Assembly (NCBI GenBank): GCA_027575765.1
Contig: JANBPT010000882.1
Coordinates: 1 to 20,150 of the forward strand
Length of the DNA stretch: 20,150 nucleotides
Reading direction: 5' to 3'
Origin: Tieghemiomyces parasiticus
Lineage: Eukaryota > Kickxellomycota > Dimargaritomycetes > Dimargaritales > Dimargaritaceae
In this document: positions 9,273-19,200 of the stretch, one piece after another
How positions within the stretch are numbered: the first letter of the stretch is position 1
Layout of the letters: every line of letters begins with the position of its first letter
Translations under genes and position numbers: made by a program
Notes under the pieces: model-generated
Seen by the model: only the letters and a program-made list of their open reading frames with translations
What the model was told of the DNA's origin: nothing
Database searches by the model: none

Positions 9273-10389
9273 GGTGCGGTTGGTGGCAAGGAAGTCGATG
9301 GAGGAATAGAGGTGTTGAAGTCAAAGGTGGGGCTGCAAAGGGCAGGCCCAGACAGTAGCGGTGGTGATGAGATAAAGGAATGGCGAAGTTAATAGTGGTA
9401 GGGCGAACAATGTAGCAGCAGAGAAGGGAGGAAAGTTAGCGCCAAGAACGGGCGGACCTCCTGTGTAGTGGCGGGGTAGGCCCAGCCTGGTAATGGATGG
9501 ACAAGATAGGTAGCTAGTCAGCGGGTCACGGGGGATTGGTGGCATCACAGCTCACCAAGGGACATAGCGTAGAGCCTCTCTCTACATTGCCCTGCGGCAA
9601 GCGGGCTGCGGCCTCGTTGATGGCGGCTGCTAGTCCGATGCGCAAGCGCCCATCCTTAGGACTCGACGGTGAGGGGCCGTAGGCACGGCTACGAGTGGTC
9701 ACAAGGCAGAGGATAGGGGGGGCGTGACCCTTAAGGCTTGTGGTTTGTAGCATGGAGGCGTTAGGTGATGTATGCTCCAGTGGGCCCCCTCCTGGCAGTA
9801 AACAGCCAACGTGACCGGGGTACAGAATGTATGCACGCCGTCAGCTTCCCAACCGTAACTGTGCTCTCCTAGATCGCAGGGGCAGGTCTCGTCTCTAGAC
9901 GTTTATCGGGCTCGGCGGGTGGAGCTTGCCGACTATCTCTGACCGCCCCACAGTGGGCCGCGCCTGTCGTTTATTCCCTAGAAACTCTGCTCGCGTACCG
10001 CTTTTGGAAGAGTCCAGCCGGCCTTCTCAAGCCCGCACCCGCCTCGGGCAGGGGCTGCCATCTGACCGGGTCAGGTGAGCCGGAATAGGCAAGGGATCGG
10101 ACGGCCTTGGGCCGCAGAAAAATACCTTGTAGGCGGTGGTAAAGGCAGAAGCGGCGTGGGCAGGCGTCTTGGATATGGGGGAGGGAACGTGGCTCGCGTA
10201 GTTTCGGTGGGCCCCTACTAATTGCCCTTCTCCTGTAACGGCTGGCTGGACCAATGCTGCCTCCGACCACCCCACCTTCCGTGGGACTGGGCAACTCCCT
10301 GGTCCCGCTGCCGGTCAAGGTACCGCGCGCCATCCCTCCCAGGCCGCCTACCCGTAGCACGCTTTCCCTGTCCCCAGCCAATCTGCCTG

Positions 10390-10395
10390 TATAAA
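10390..10395 (+). promoter_or_regulatory. TATA-like box
   Basis: TATAAA followed by a GC-rich stretch, about 720 bases upstream of the SSK1 start codon. It could be the core promoter of an SSK1 transcript with a long 5' leader or of a separate non-coding transcript. Only the motif itself supports it. Confidence 0.2.
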
Positions 10396-10623
10396 GGGCG
10401 CGGGCCGCGTCGCGCTGATCAGGGTGGGTCATGGGCAGCATTGGCTGACTGTCACAGGTTGGCTGCCGTGGAAATCGCCCCCACCCCCGCAGGGTCCGTA
10501 TAGGGCCGGGGTGGTTGCGGGCTGAGGGGAGGGCATTGCACCTAGCGAGCGTTCAGTCCGGACCATGAGTCCCAGCTCCGCATCGAACAGGATCCGGCCA
10601 CGTCCTAACCGCATCGATAATCC

Positions 10624-10634
10624 CCCCTCAGGGG
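10624..10634. promoter_or_regulatory. Inverted pair of stress-response-element-like words
   Basis: CCCCT (10624-10628) and AGGGG (10630-10634) form an inverted pair one base apart, 480 bases upstream of the SSK1 start. CCCCT/AGGGG is the Msn2/4 stress response element in ascomycete yeasts. Whether this fungus uses it is unknown, and such words are frequent in GC-rich DNA. Confidence 0.15.
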
Positions 10635-10969
10635 AGAGTGCCGTCAACAGCGGTGCCCACCAGCACCGTGGACCGCCAGTATATGGGTCACACACGCACT
10701 GTGCGCACCCTGCACCCGTCACTTTCCCACCCTGCCGTCGCCGTCTAGCCTTCCTGGGCCTGAACCCTACGCTTGCCGAATAGGCTCAAAGCCTTAGCCG
10801 GGCCCCAGGTCTGAAACTCAGCATCCCGAATGCACATCTGCCACCAGCGCCGTCCACCAGCTTCCGGGGTCGTGCCTTGATTCCCTGCATCCACGCATTT
10901 AAGCTCGGCCTGTTCCTAGGTACCCTACCATCCTGGACTCCTCCTCCAATTAATACCCTGGACTCCTTG

Positions 10970-10990
10970 ATGCCCCCAACGTGTCCCTAA
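10970..10990 (+). promoter_or_regulatory. Possible upstream ORF in the SSK1 leader
   Basis: ATG at 10970 opens a six-codon frame (MPPTCP) closed by TAA at 10988-10990, about 125 bases before the SSK1 start codon. If the transcript begins upstream, it could modulate initiation. The transcription start is unknown. Confidence 0.25.
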
Positions 10991-11113
10991 ACTGCCTCTC
11001 GGCCATAGACTGCCTCGCCCTTCACTTCTCACCCCATTGCCACAGCGTAGAGCCGCCCACTACCCTTGACTTAAGCCCGCTCCGTAGTCTGGACTGTAGT
11101 CCCTCCCTTCCCC

Positions 11114-14100
11114 ATGACCCGCACCAAGGCCTCCGCCGCCGGTGGAGTGGCCCGCTCAGTGGCCCATGGTGTGCTGGTGGCCAATTGCGCCACCGTTGCC
11201 TCGGATCTGGCACGCAACCCTTGCTTAACCACCGTGGTCCAGGCCGTCTGGTGGTTTTATGGCTACCACCAGTTCGCCACCGGCACCGAGGCCCCGCTCT
11301 CTCTACCTGTATTGGGTCGGCTGGCCACCTCACCCCTCGGCCCGTTTATCAGGTTCGCCGACACGTGGTGGCGGTTCCCTGGCGACGATACTGCCGTGCT
11401 CGGAGCCGCCGCGTTCACCTGCCTCTTAGTTGCCGTGATTGGCCTGCTCTCCGACCTGGCGTCCCTAGTCGGATATGCGACCCTGCAGGTCTTCAACCCG
11501 GTGCTCGACAAAATCTTTGGCTACTTCCCTGGCCCACTGGCTGCCATCTACCACGCCCCACTCACGGCCACGGGGTACCTTTTGCGTATTGCGTTCCCAG
11601 GCTTCCAGGCGGTGGCCGGGACGTCCGGGTCCCATCGCCTGGTCTGGTCACTGTCGTGGTCCCACATCGTACCCTCCCTCTCCTTCCTCCTCCTCTGGGC
11701 ACTCCACACCTTCGCCCGTACCCTGGCCCATGATCTCGAGACAACCCGTGCCGATCGGTCAGAAACCGTCGCGACGCCATCGCCCCCTGTACCCGAGGGC
11801 GAAACGGCCCGGGCCACCCTCCGCTTCCTATCCACTCCGTCATCGCCAAGTCTCGTTCCGAACGTCTCGGACAACCTCGCCCTCCGCACCTCCTTCCTAC
11901 ATGCCGCGCAGACTATGGCCCACCTACAGCGGCAGATGGGCCCGGGAGGCCTGTTTGCCCCACGCAGTCAGCCGGAATTCTTCGCCGCTTGCGCCATCCC
12001 CGTGCCGACTGCCGCCTTCATGGCCGTTCACACTTTCTTACGGCATGTCCGGTTCCTGGCCACCCTGGTGGACGATGCCGCCGTGGAGCCGGACAGTGTC
12101 CCGATCAACCGCACGGCTCCGCCATCCACTTTTGACTTGGTCGACCTAATGCAGCGTGTGACCGACGTCCACGCGGGCCTAGCTGCCAGCCTGGACCTCG
12201 AGGTTTTCCATGGTCACGCCCTACGCGTGCAGGCCCATGCCGATGATCCGTTCGAGGCTGCCGCTCCTAGCGGTCCCCTCGATGCCCCACAGCAGGACTT
12301 GGCCGCCGAAGTATACGCCGCCTACGACCTGTGGTACCACGTACTCCACGCCCACCTGTGGGCCCTGGAAGTCACCGCCCCACGGGGTGCATGTCTAGAG
12401 GTTGCCTTCGCGCTCCGCGAAGGCCTCCCAAGCTGCGAAATTCATCTTCTGCTGCACCTACGGCGGGGCTCCACGGGGGCCTTTGTGGACCCGGTGGACG
12501 GGCAGGCTACTGAACTCCTCGACGAACTCGATAGCCATCTGGCTGGGACAGACCGGTTCATGCGACACACTGGTCTGCCTGTTGGCCGTCGGCGATGGAT
12601 CAGCACTCATGGCCCCGAATTGCCCTCCCTCAGTCGACCCGCTGACGCCTCACCCATCCTAACCGCCCGTGCTGATCCTGCCGGCGCGGCCCACAGAGCC
12701 CTCCTGCTCAGCCTCACCCTACCATATGAAACTGTTCGTGAACCTACGGCAGCTCCACCCACTCGGCCCTTGCGCGCCCGGGTCAGTGACCTGTTTGTCA
12801 ACGATAATCTTGCTGCCTTCCGCAGTCACCACGCCCCCACTACACCACGCTCTACCTACCCGTTTGGAGCCGGGGACGGTAGTGAACCCCGGACCCCGCG
12901 GGCGACACCCGCTCAGGAGCGGCCACGTGGAACCCCCGGACCCGCCACGGACCTGTGGGGTCGATCCGTCCATGACTCGGGCATCCAGGAGGCCCTAGAC
13001 TACTTTCCTTTCCCGTCTTCGACAGCACAATCGGGTCGGTCCCCTACCAGTCTTCCGACGTCGCCGCTGACCCGCCAAGCTCGCCTGGGCTCCCCTGACG
13101 CGACCCATTCATCCCAGCTACCCTCTGTTGGAGACGACCTCGAGCCCGTCCGCTTAGCGGCCTTCTTGCGCGACCTGCGTGGCCTGACCATGTCACTGTA
13201 CTTCCGCCCTGACTCGGTCTTCGCCCGAAAAGCCGTTGACTTTCTGGCCGTGCGTGCTGGCATGCAGCTCAACGCCTACCTGGTCACCGGGGACGCGGCC
13301 GATGCTACGGTCCCGGTACGCCTGCACAACCTGACCCCGAGCTCCCAGGCGGAAACCAAATCGAGCGCTTCCTCCCGGGCCCGCCAGCCCCACGCCTTTA
13401 TAATGATCGATGATGATTTGGCCACCCTGCGTTGTCAGTTTCACCGCCTCCGCAACACTCTGTCATTTGACTACGGCTCTTCCGCGCGGTCCCGTCGACC
13501 CAATGGCAGCGGAACGGAGCACGGCACCCTCGCCTCGTCAGTCCCACGCGCCTCCCAGAGCGAGACTTCGCGGTCCCGATCCTCCCCGCTCCAGCCCCAA
13601 AACCGTGTCAACGTATCGGCATCCACAATCCGCGCCACTTCCCTCATTTACTTCACGTCAGTCGGGAACTACAAGCGAGCCAAGTTGCTGCTACACGAGT
13701 TGTTGGATACCCCACACCCGCTACCGGCCCCCGAGGTCCTGGTCTTGCCGAAACCGGCCGGTACAAAACGTCTGGTTGCTTCCCTCTACGCGGCTCTGCA
13801 CCACCCAACCCTCGACAGTCCCCTGGTGGCGGCCGCTGCTTCCCCCTACCTTCTCGCGCATAGCCGATCGACCAGCCTACCCCGCATTATCCACACGCCT
13901 GTCCGCGTACCCGGTTCCAGCCCAACCTTGGCTACCCTTCACCAGTTCAGCCCCGGCCGTCCTGTCGGGACCCCGGTTGTCACTGTAGGAGCCAAACCAA
14001 CTCCGATAACCGTGGGCACCTCCTCTGCCCACGGCCTCGCCGACCTACCAGTACTAACCACACCCGTGGGGCCTGTCTCACAGCCCCTCAGCGAGCTGCT

Positions 14101-15526
14101 CACGGGTACGTTAGCCCAGACTCGGGCCGCACCCCGAGAGACGGACGATACTGTAGGCCCGCCCTTATCCCCGAAATCGCGGGCTGCACAGCCCCCGTCT
14201 CCCCTGGGCCGTCCGGATCGGGCTCTACCGGTGAGCACCGGTCAAGCCCTAGACGCACTGACGCCAACACTACCCGTTCCCGTCCCGACGGCGAAAAGGC
14301 CCGAGAGTTCGAAGGCTGGCTCTCCGCCTCCGCCGGTCACGTCACCCGCCGAGATCCACACGCCTGGCGCGCGAAGCCCCCCGTCAGCGGTCGAAACGGC
14401 TGACACCAAGCCTCTGTCGAAAGGTGCCAGCCGCATGAAGAATCGCCTGGACCAGTTGCGCCGCAAGGCGGCTCGCAAACGACAGGAAGCCGAACCCGCG
14501 CCTCTCGGTGACTCGTTATCCCCCGCCCTTGAGATCACGACCATCGGTAATGAGAACTCCCCGGCGATTGGGGTCGTCTCTCCGGCAGCCTCGGCGCCCG
14601 ACCAGTTCGCCCCGGAGCGGATCGAGGGTGGCTCGGAGGGCTTCTCGGCCACCCCGCCCATCCTAATCGACGCTGGGAGTGCCTCGGCTAGCAACCTGCG
14701 GCCCTTCGGGCTACGCCAGCGTCGGGATCCGCTCACCCGCCGCGACTCGACGAATGTGCACTGCTCGCCACCCCCCAACGTCCCCATCCCGCCCATTAAG
14801 GTACTTATCGTGGAAGACAGCTTGGTGGACCGCCGGATTATCGACCGGTTTATGAACAACCAAGGCATCAAGCACGACATGGCGTCGACGGGCAAGGAGG
14901 CCTTGGCCAAGTGGCAGGCGGACGTGTTTCACCTGGTGTTTATGGACTTGCAGCTGCCTGACATGAGCGGTATAGAGATTACCCGTGAGATTCGTCGACT
15001 GGAAGAGACACGGCTGCAGGAATCGCTGCGGAACCAATCGGCGGCCTCCTCCGAGGACGACGGGGGGCTGACTGTGGACGAGCAGGGCCGGTGGTCAAGC
15101 CTGCAGCTGGGTGGGCGACAGAATTCCATCACGGTGCCCAGTGGCACGGGCCATCCCCGCCACCATGGTGGGCAGGGTACCGGCCTACCGGCCGCCGAGG
15201 GAGCCACCACGCCATTGTCGCCCCTACTTCACACCCCGACAATGATCTCCACTGGCCCCGTAAGCTCGCCAGCCATCATCGTGGCCCTTACCGCCTCCAA
15301 CCTCGAATCCGACCGGATGGCGGCTTACGCGGCAGGGTGTAATGACTTTCTGATCAAGCCGATCGATACCCACTGGATGCGCCAGAAACTGGTCGAGTGG
15401 GGTGCCATGCACGCCCTCATCGATTTCGAAGGGTTCAAGAACTGGAAAGTCGAGGACGCCAAGCGCCAACGGTATAAGATTGCCCAAGGAAGTCGGGGGA
15501 CTGCAGCGTCCGCGGCCGTGCTCTGA
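11114..15526 (+). CDS. SSK1: SSK1/Mcs4-type response regulator with an N-terminal membrane-like region and degenerate kinase/receiver units
   Basis: One uninterrupted 1470-aa frame. In the family, Ssk1 takes phosphate from Ypd1 and controls the Ssk2/Ssk22 (Wis4/Win1) MAPKKK of the HOG pathway. The C-terminal receiver (1228 to about 1435) is intact, with acidic pair E1234/D1235, phospho-acceptor D1278 in FMDLQLPDMSG, T1393 in ALTAS and K1415 in FLIKP. It ends in the family signature ALIDFEGFKNWK. As in other Ssk1 proteins, an insertion (about 1295-1382) separates helix 3 from strand 4. Upstream there are hydrophobic segments at about 94-127 and 179-200. A histidine-kinase-like stretch runs from about 260 to 460 (FFAACAIPVP at 289-298 where an H-box would be; FDLVDLM at 340-346). 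A receiver-like unit (687 to about 895) has MIDDD (764-768), LIYFTS (844-849) and LPKPAG around K880. The linker from about 900 to 1220 is disordered with a basic patch near 1099-1125. The receiver call is certain; the upstream domain readings are inference. Confidence 0.9.
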   Translation: MTRTKASAAGGVARSVAHGVLVANCATVASDLARNPCLTTVVQAVWWFYGYHQFATGTEAPLSLPVLGRLATSPLGPFIRFADTWWRFPGDDTAVLGAAAFTCLLVAVIGLLSDLASLVGYATLQVFNPVLDKIFGYFPGPLAAIYHAPLTATGYLLRIAFPGFQAVAGTSGSHRLVWSLSWSHIVPSLSFLLLWALHTFARTLAHDLETTRADRSETVATPSPPVPEGETARATLRFLSTPSSPSLVPNVSDNLALRTSFLHAAQTMAHLQRQMGPGGLFAPRSQPEFFAACAIPVPTAAFMAVHTFLRHVRFLATLVDDAAVEPDSVPINRTAPPSTFDLVDLMQRVTDVHAGLAASLDLEVFHGHALRVQAHADDPFEAAAPSGPLDAPQQDLAAEVYAAYDLWYHVLHAHLWALEVTAPRGACLEVAFALREGLPSCEIHLLLHLRRGSTGAFVDPVDGQATELLDELDSHLAGTDRFMRHTGLPVGRRRWISTHGPELPSLSRPADASPILTARADPAGAAHRALLLSLTLPYETVREPTAAPPTRPLRARVSDLFVNDNLAAFRSHHAPTTPRSTYPFGAGDGSEPRTPRATPAQERPRGTPGPATDLWGRSVHDSGIQEALDYFPFPSSTAQSGRSPTSLPTSPLTRQARLGSPDATHSSQLPSVGDDLEPVRLAAFLRDLRGLTMSLYFRPDSVFARKAVDFLAVRAGMQLNAYLVTGDAADATVPVRLHNLTPSSQAETKSSASSRARQPHAFIMIDDDLATLRCQFHRLRNTLSFDYGSSARSRRPNGSGTEHGTLASSVPRASQSETSRSRSSPLQPQNRVNVSASTIRATSLIYFTSVGNYKRAKLLLHELLDTPHPLPAPEVLVLPKPAGTKRLVASLYAALHHPTLDSPLVAAAASPYLLAHSRSTSLPRIIHTPVRVPGSSPTLATLHQFSPGRPVGTPVVTVGAKPTPITVGTSSAHGLADLPVLTTPVGPVSQPLSELLTGTLAQTRAAPRETDDTVGPPLSPKSRAAQPPSPLGRPDRALPVSTGQALDALTPTLPVPVPTAKRPESSKAGSPPPPVTSPAEIHTPGARSPPSAVETADTKPLSKGASRMKNRLDQLRRKAARKRQEAEPAPLGDSLSPALEITTIGNENSPAIGVVSPAASAPDQFAPERIEGGSEGFSATPPILIDAGSASASNLRPFGLRQRRDPLTRRDSTNVHCSPPPNVPIPPIKVLIVEDSLVDRRIIDRFMNNQGIKHDMASTGKEALAKWQADVFHLVFMDLQLPDMSGIEITREIRRLEETRLQESLRNQSAASSEDDGGLTVDEQGRWSSLQLGGRQNSITVPSGTGHPRHHGGQGTGLPAAEGATTPLSPLLHTPTMISTGPVSSPAIIVALTASNLESDRMAAYAAGCNDFLIKPIDTHWMRQKLVEWGAMHALIDFEGFKNWKVEDAKRQRYKIAQGSRGTAASAAVL
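14795..15430 (+). other. Canonical receiver domain of the SSK1-like protein
   Basis: Encodes residues 1228 to about 1439. All receiver hallmarks are present in order: IKVLIVEDS (strand 1 with the acidic pair), D1278 (phospho-acceptor), T1393 and K1415. The roughly 85-residue Ser/Gly/Pro-rich insertion between the third helix and the fourth strand is longer than in yeast Ssk1 but sits at the same place. Confidence 0.95.
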
Positions 15527-16259
15527 CAGGTCGACCTGAATAGAAAGCTACTCGACAAGGATACTTACCTGCTTCCGGTGCCGTCGAGATCTCGCAGTGT
15601 TGTGTAGCTCACAAACGTTGAATTCAAGGCGGGGTGGCATATCTGAGTTGTATATTTTAAAATCCTGGCTAGTTTGTCACCTCCGGCTTGCCCGTTAGAG
15701 TATTGTACCCGGTAGCGAGTATCCTTTTTTTTATATAATAATAAAGAAGACTACGGGCGGTAGGGTAAGTAACCACCGAGATGTGGACGGGGAGTAAGTT
15801 TCCACACCGCCGCCACCCTGGCCGTCCGTTCCCGCTGACCGTGTGATCCATCCCACACCGCTAGGCTACGCTTTTCTACCTCAGCTGGTTGCTAATGGCC
15901 CCTTCCTCCAATAAACTACTGGTTTGCTGCAAGGTTTCTGTCCCTGATTATGTTGCCCTTGTGCCACACGAGACATCGCCTCCCCCATTGCATGCTCATT
16001 TTTCCTCCAACCCCCTCGTCACTCTGCAAATTTGTAACATTGGAATCGGCAGCCTGATCTGCTGATTAAACTCCGTTTTGCACTCCCCTTTCTGGCACCG
16101 CCGACTCCATCTCCATTGTTCAATTAATATTACTTTCGATTCCCCGGCCCACCTCACACATTCCGCTCTACTATTGATATCCGTAAAACGCATTGATCTT
16201 CCCACTAATCTCAACCACTTCCGTCACCCCTGCCCATTGCCCAAGGCCCTCTCACCACC
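15527..16259. other. SSK1 3' region and Pol III large-subunit promoter
   Basis: No gene is seen. The first half is AT-rich for this genome and carries candidate cleavage signals (15740-15745 and 15910-15915). An 11-base match to the 5' end of U1 snRNA lies at 15561-15571. A T-run followed by TATATAATAAT occupies 15725-15741. The second half is pyrimidine-rich on the + strand up to the ATG at 16260, consistent with a leader. No TATA box is obvious in the last 150 bases. Confidence 0.5.
15740..15745 (+). terminator. Candidate polyadenylation signal for SSK1
   Basis: AATAAA 214 bases after the SSK1 stop codon, within an AT-rich stretch that follows an eight-T run. A second AATAAA at 15910-15915 is an alternative. 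Motif evidence only. Confidence 0.4.
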
Positions 16260-19200
16260 ATGAAAGAGCAGGTCACGGACAATGTATCCAAGAAGATCAA
16301 ACACATTCACTTTAGTGTGCTCTCGCCCGACGAGATGCGCCGGGTGTCTGAATTGGAGGTGACGCAGCGCGACCTCTACGACATACCCAGCCGTAAGCCC
16401 ATCAAGCACGGTGTACTGGATCGACGCATGGGTGTGTCTGACAAAGAAGCCCTGTGCGACACGTGTGGGCTACCTATGGCCAACTGCATCGGGCACTTTG
16501 GCCACATCAACCTCTGTTTGCCCATCTTCCACATTGGTTACTTCAAAGCGGTCGTCACCATCCTCCAGAATATTTGCAAGACCTGCAGCCGGGTACTCCT
16601 GGAGGAGAGCGACCGCCGCAAGTTCCTTAAACGGCTGCGCGCGCCGGTCCTGGATAACATCCAGCGCCGGCTCATCACGAAGGGCGTCAACACGCAGTGC
16701 CGCAAGGTGGTCAACTGCATGTACTGTGGCGCAACCAACGGCGCCGTCAAGAAAGTCAGCGGCCTCAAGATCATCCACGAGAAGTTCCGCGCTAAGAAGA
16801 CCGCTGACGAACAGGCCAGGTTCCGCCAGACCTTCGACGCCGCTGTGGCCCTCAACCCGGAATTGAAGACCCACATCAACAAGGCCCAGGAGGACCTAAA
16901 CCCGCTCCGGGTCCAGAAACTGTTTGAGAAGATCACCGCCGAAGACTGCGAGCTGCTGGCTCTGGACCCCAACTCAGGTCGGCCCGAAACGTTCATCTGG
17001 AGCACCATCCCGGTCCCTCCGACCTGTATCCGACCTTCGGTGGCTCAGGAAGGCACCAGCAATGAGGACGACCTGACCGCCAAGCTGGCAGAGATCACTT
17101 TTTCCAACGCCCTGATCCAGGGCGCCCTTCAGCGCGGCGAGCCTCTCCTCACCCTCATGGAGCAATGGGAGAACATGCAGATCGCGGCTGCCATGTACAT
17201 TAACAGCACCATCCCGGGTCTCCCCTTTACCGGCAACACTAAGCCCATTCGCGGGCTGTGCCAGCGGCTCAAGGGTAAACAGGGACGGTTCCGTGGTAAC
17301 CTCTCGGGTAAGCGGGTGGACTTCTCCGGACGTACCGTCATTTCGCCCGACCCTAACCTGGCCATCGACGAAGTGGGCATCCCCGTCCTGGTGTCCAAGG
17401 TGCTCACCTTCCCCGAGCGGGTGTTCGCCCATAACCTGGAGGTGCTCAAGGCTGCGGTGCGCAACGGGCCCGAGGTGCACCCCGGGGCCAATTACGTGGT
17501 GAAGAAATCCAACGGCATGAAGCGGTTCCTGCAGTACGTGGACCGGGTGACGTTTGCCGAGCAGCTGGAAATTGGGGACGTGGTGGAGCGACACCTGCGC
17601 GACGGTGACGTGGTTCTGTTCAACCGCCAGCCCTCCTTGCATCGGCAGAGTATCATGGCCCACTACGTCCGGGTCAAGCCCTGGCGTACCTTCCGGTTCA
17701 ACGAATGTGTGTGCTCCCCCTACAACGCCGATTTTGACGGCGATGAGATGAACATCCACGTGCCGCAGACCGAAGAGGCCCGCATGGAGGCCATCGAACT
17801 GATGGGTGTCAAGAATAACCTGGTCACTCCACGCAACGGCGAGATGCTTATCACGGCCACCCAAGATTTCATCACGGCGGCGTACCTGGTCACCCACAAG
17901 GACCTGTTTTACGACCGTGCCCAATTCACCCAGATCTGCTGCTACTTTTGTGACGCTGCTACCCCGATCGACGTGCCCCCGCCCGCCATCTGGAAACCTG
18001 TGCAGCTGTGGACGGGAAAGCAGATCTTCAGTGTGCTACTGCGGCCCAACCGGACAGAGCCGGTCCTGGTCAACCTGGAGTGCCGTAACAAGTCGTTTGA
18101 CTACCGTGACGGGCGGTACCCAGATTTTTGCCCACGTGACGGGTACGTGGTGATCCAGAACAGCGAGCTCCTAGCCGGTGTCATGGACAAGGCCACCGTG
18201 GGCGGCAACAAGAAGAGTTCGGTCCTCTTTTTCATCCTACGTAACTACGGTGGGGTGGCCGCCGCCCAGGCCATGAACCGGCTGGCCAAGCTGTGCGCGC
18301 GCTGGTTGGGCAACCGCGGCTTCTCGATCGGTATCAACGACGTGCAGACCTCGCTTCGGCTCCAGCAGAAGAAGGACCAGCTAATTGACGACGCCTACAT
18401 GGAGTGCGACACCTTGGTGGAGCAGAGCGCCCGCGGCCAGATTACCTGCCTCGCAGGTCAGGATAAGGCCAGCACCGTCGAGTCCAAGATGTCGGGCATC
18501 CTGAGTAACGTGCGTGAGTTGGCCGGTAAGATGTGCCGGCACGAACTGAGTAGCCACAATGCCCCGCTTATCATGGCCGTGTGCGGGTCCAAGGGGTCCG
18601 CCCTGAATGTGTGCCAGATGGTAGCCTGTGTGGGTCAGCAGATCATCAACTCTAAGCGAGTGCAGGACGGCTTCATGGACCGGACGCTGCCGCACTTCCC
18701 CAAGAACTCGGTGGACCCCGACGCGCGCGGGTTCGTCCGTAACTGTTTCTACACGGGTCTAACCCCCACCGAGTTTCTGTTTCACGCCATGTCCGGGCGC
18801 GAAGGCCTGGTCGACACGGCGGTCAAGACGGCCGAGACCGGGTACATGCAGCGGCGCCTGATGAAAACCTTTGAGGACTACACCGTACACTATGACCTGT
18901 CGGTACGTTCCTCCACCGGTGGGCTGCTCCAATTCCGCTACGGCGGTGATGCCCTGGACCCCACCTATATGGAAGGTGAGGGCGACCCTGTGGTGTTTGA
19001 GCGCGACTTCCGCCACGCCGTCAATTGCCAACACGGCCGCACCGACGCCAAGGGCCGGGCGGCGCCGGTCCTGCTGCCCTACGAGGTACTCGAGGTCACC
19101 AACTCCATCCTGGCTCAGCGCCGGTTCACTGTGCGGTGTCTACCGGAATACCTGGACAGCATCCGGGCCTACGTGGCCAATTCCCTGGTGACGGGCCTGG

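Larger units (their letters stand above)
9273..11113. other. Divergent intergenic region between ATG8 and SSK1
   Basis: A 1.84-kb stretch with no supportable gene. Open frames up to 156 codons (for example 9971-10441 on the minus strand) show no domain and overlap others on the opposite strand. The ATG8 side (9273-9560) is pyrimidine-rich on the coding strand. The SSK1 side contains a TATAAA, a pair of inverted CCCCT/AGGGG words and a short upstream reading frame. The length and the pyrimidine-rich stretch 10900-11110 suggest a long 5' leader for SSK1. Confidence 0.5.

Noticed and set aside
9971..10441. 156-codon minus-strand frame in the ATG8-SSK1 spacer
   Set aside because: No domain, overlapped by frames on the other strand, no splice or leader signals.
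11475..12149. 224-codon + strand frame inside SSK1 in another phase
   Set aside because: Arg/Pro/Ser-rich out-of-phase reading of the GC-rich SSK1 coding sequence.
15550..15720. Possible U1 snRNA gene
   Set aside because: Only the first 11 bases match. The stem-loop I sequence, later stems and a proper Sm site are absent.
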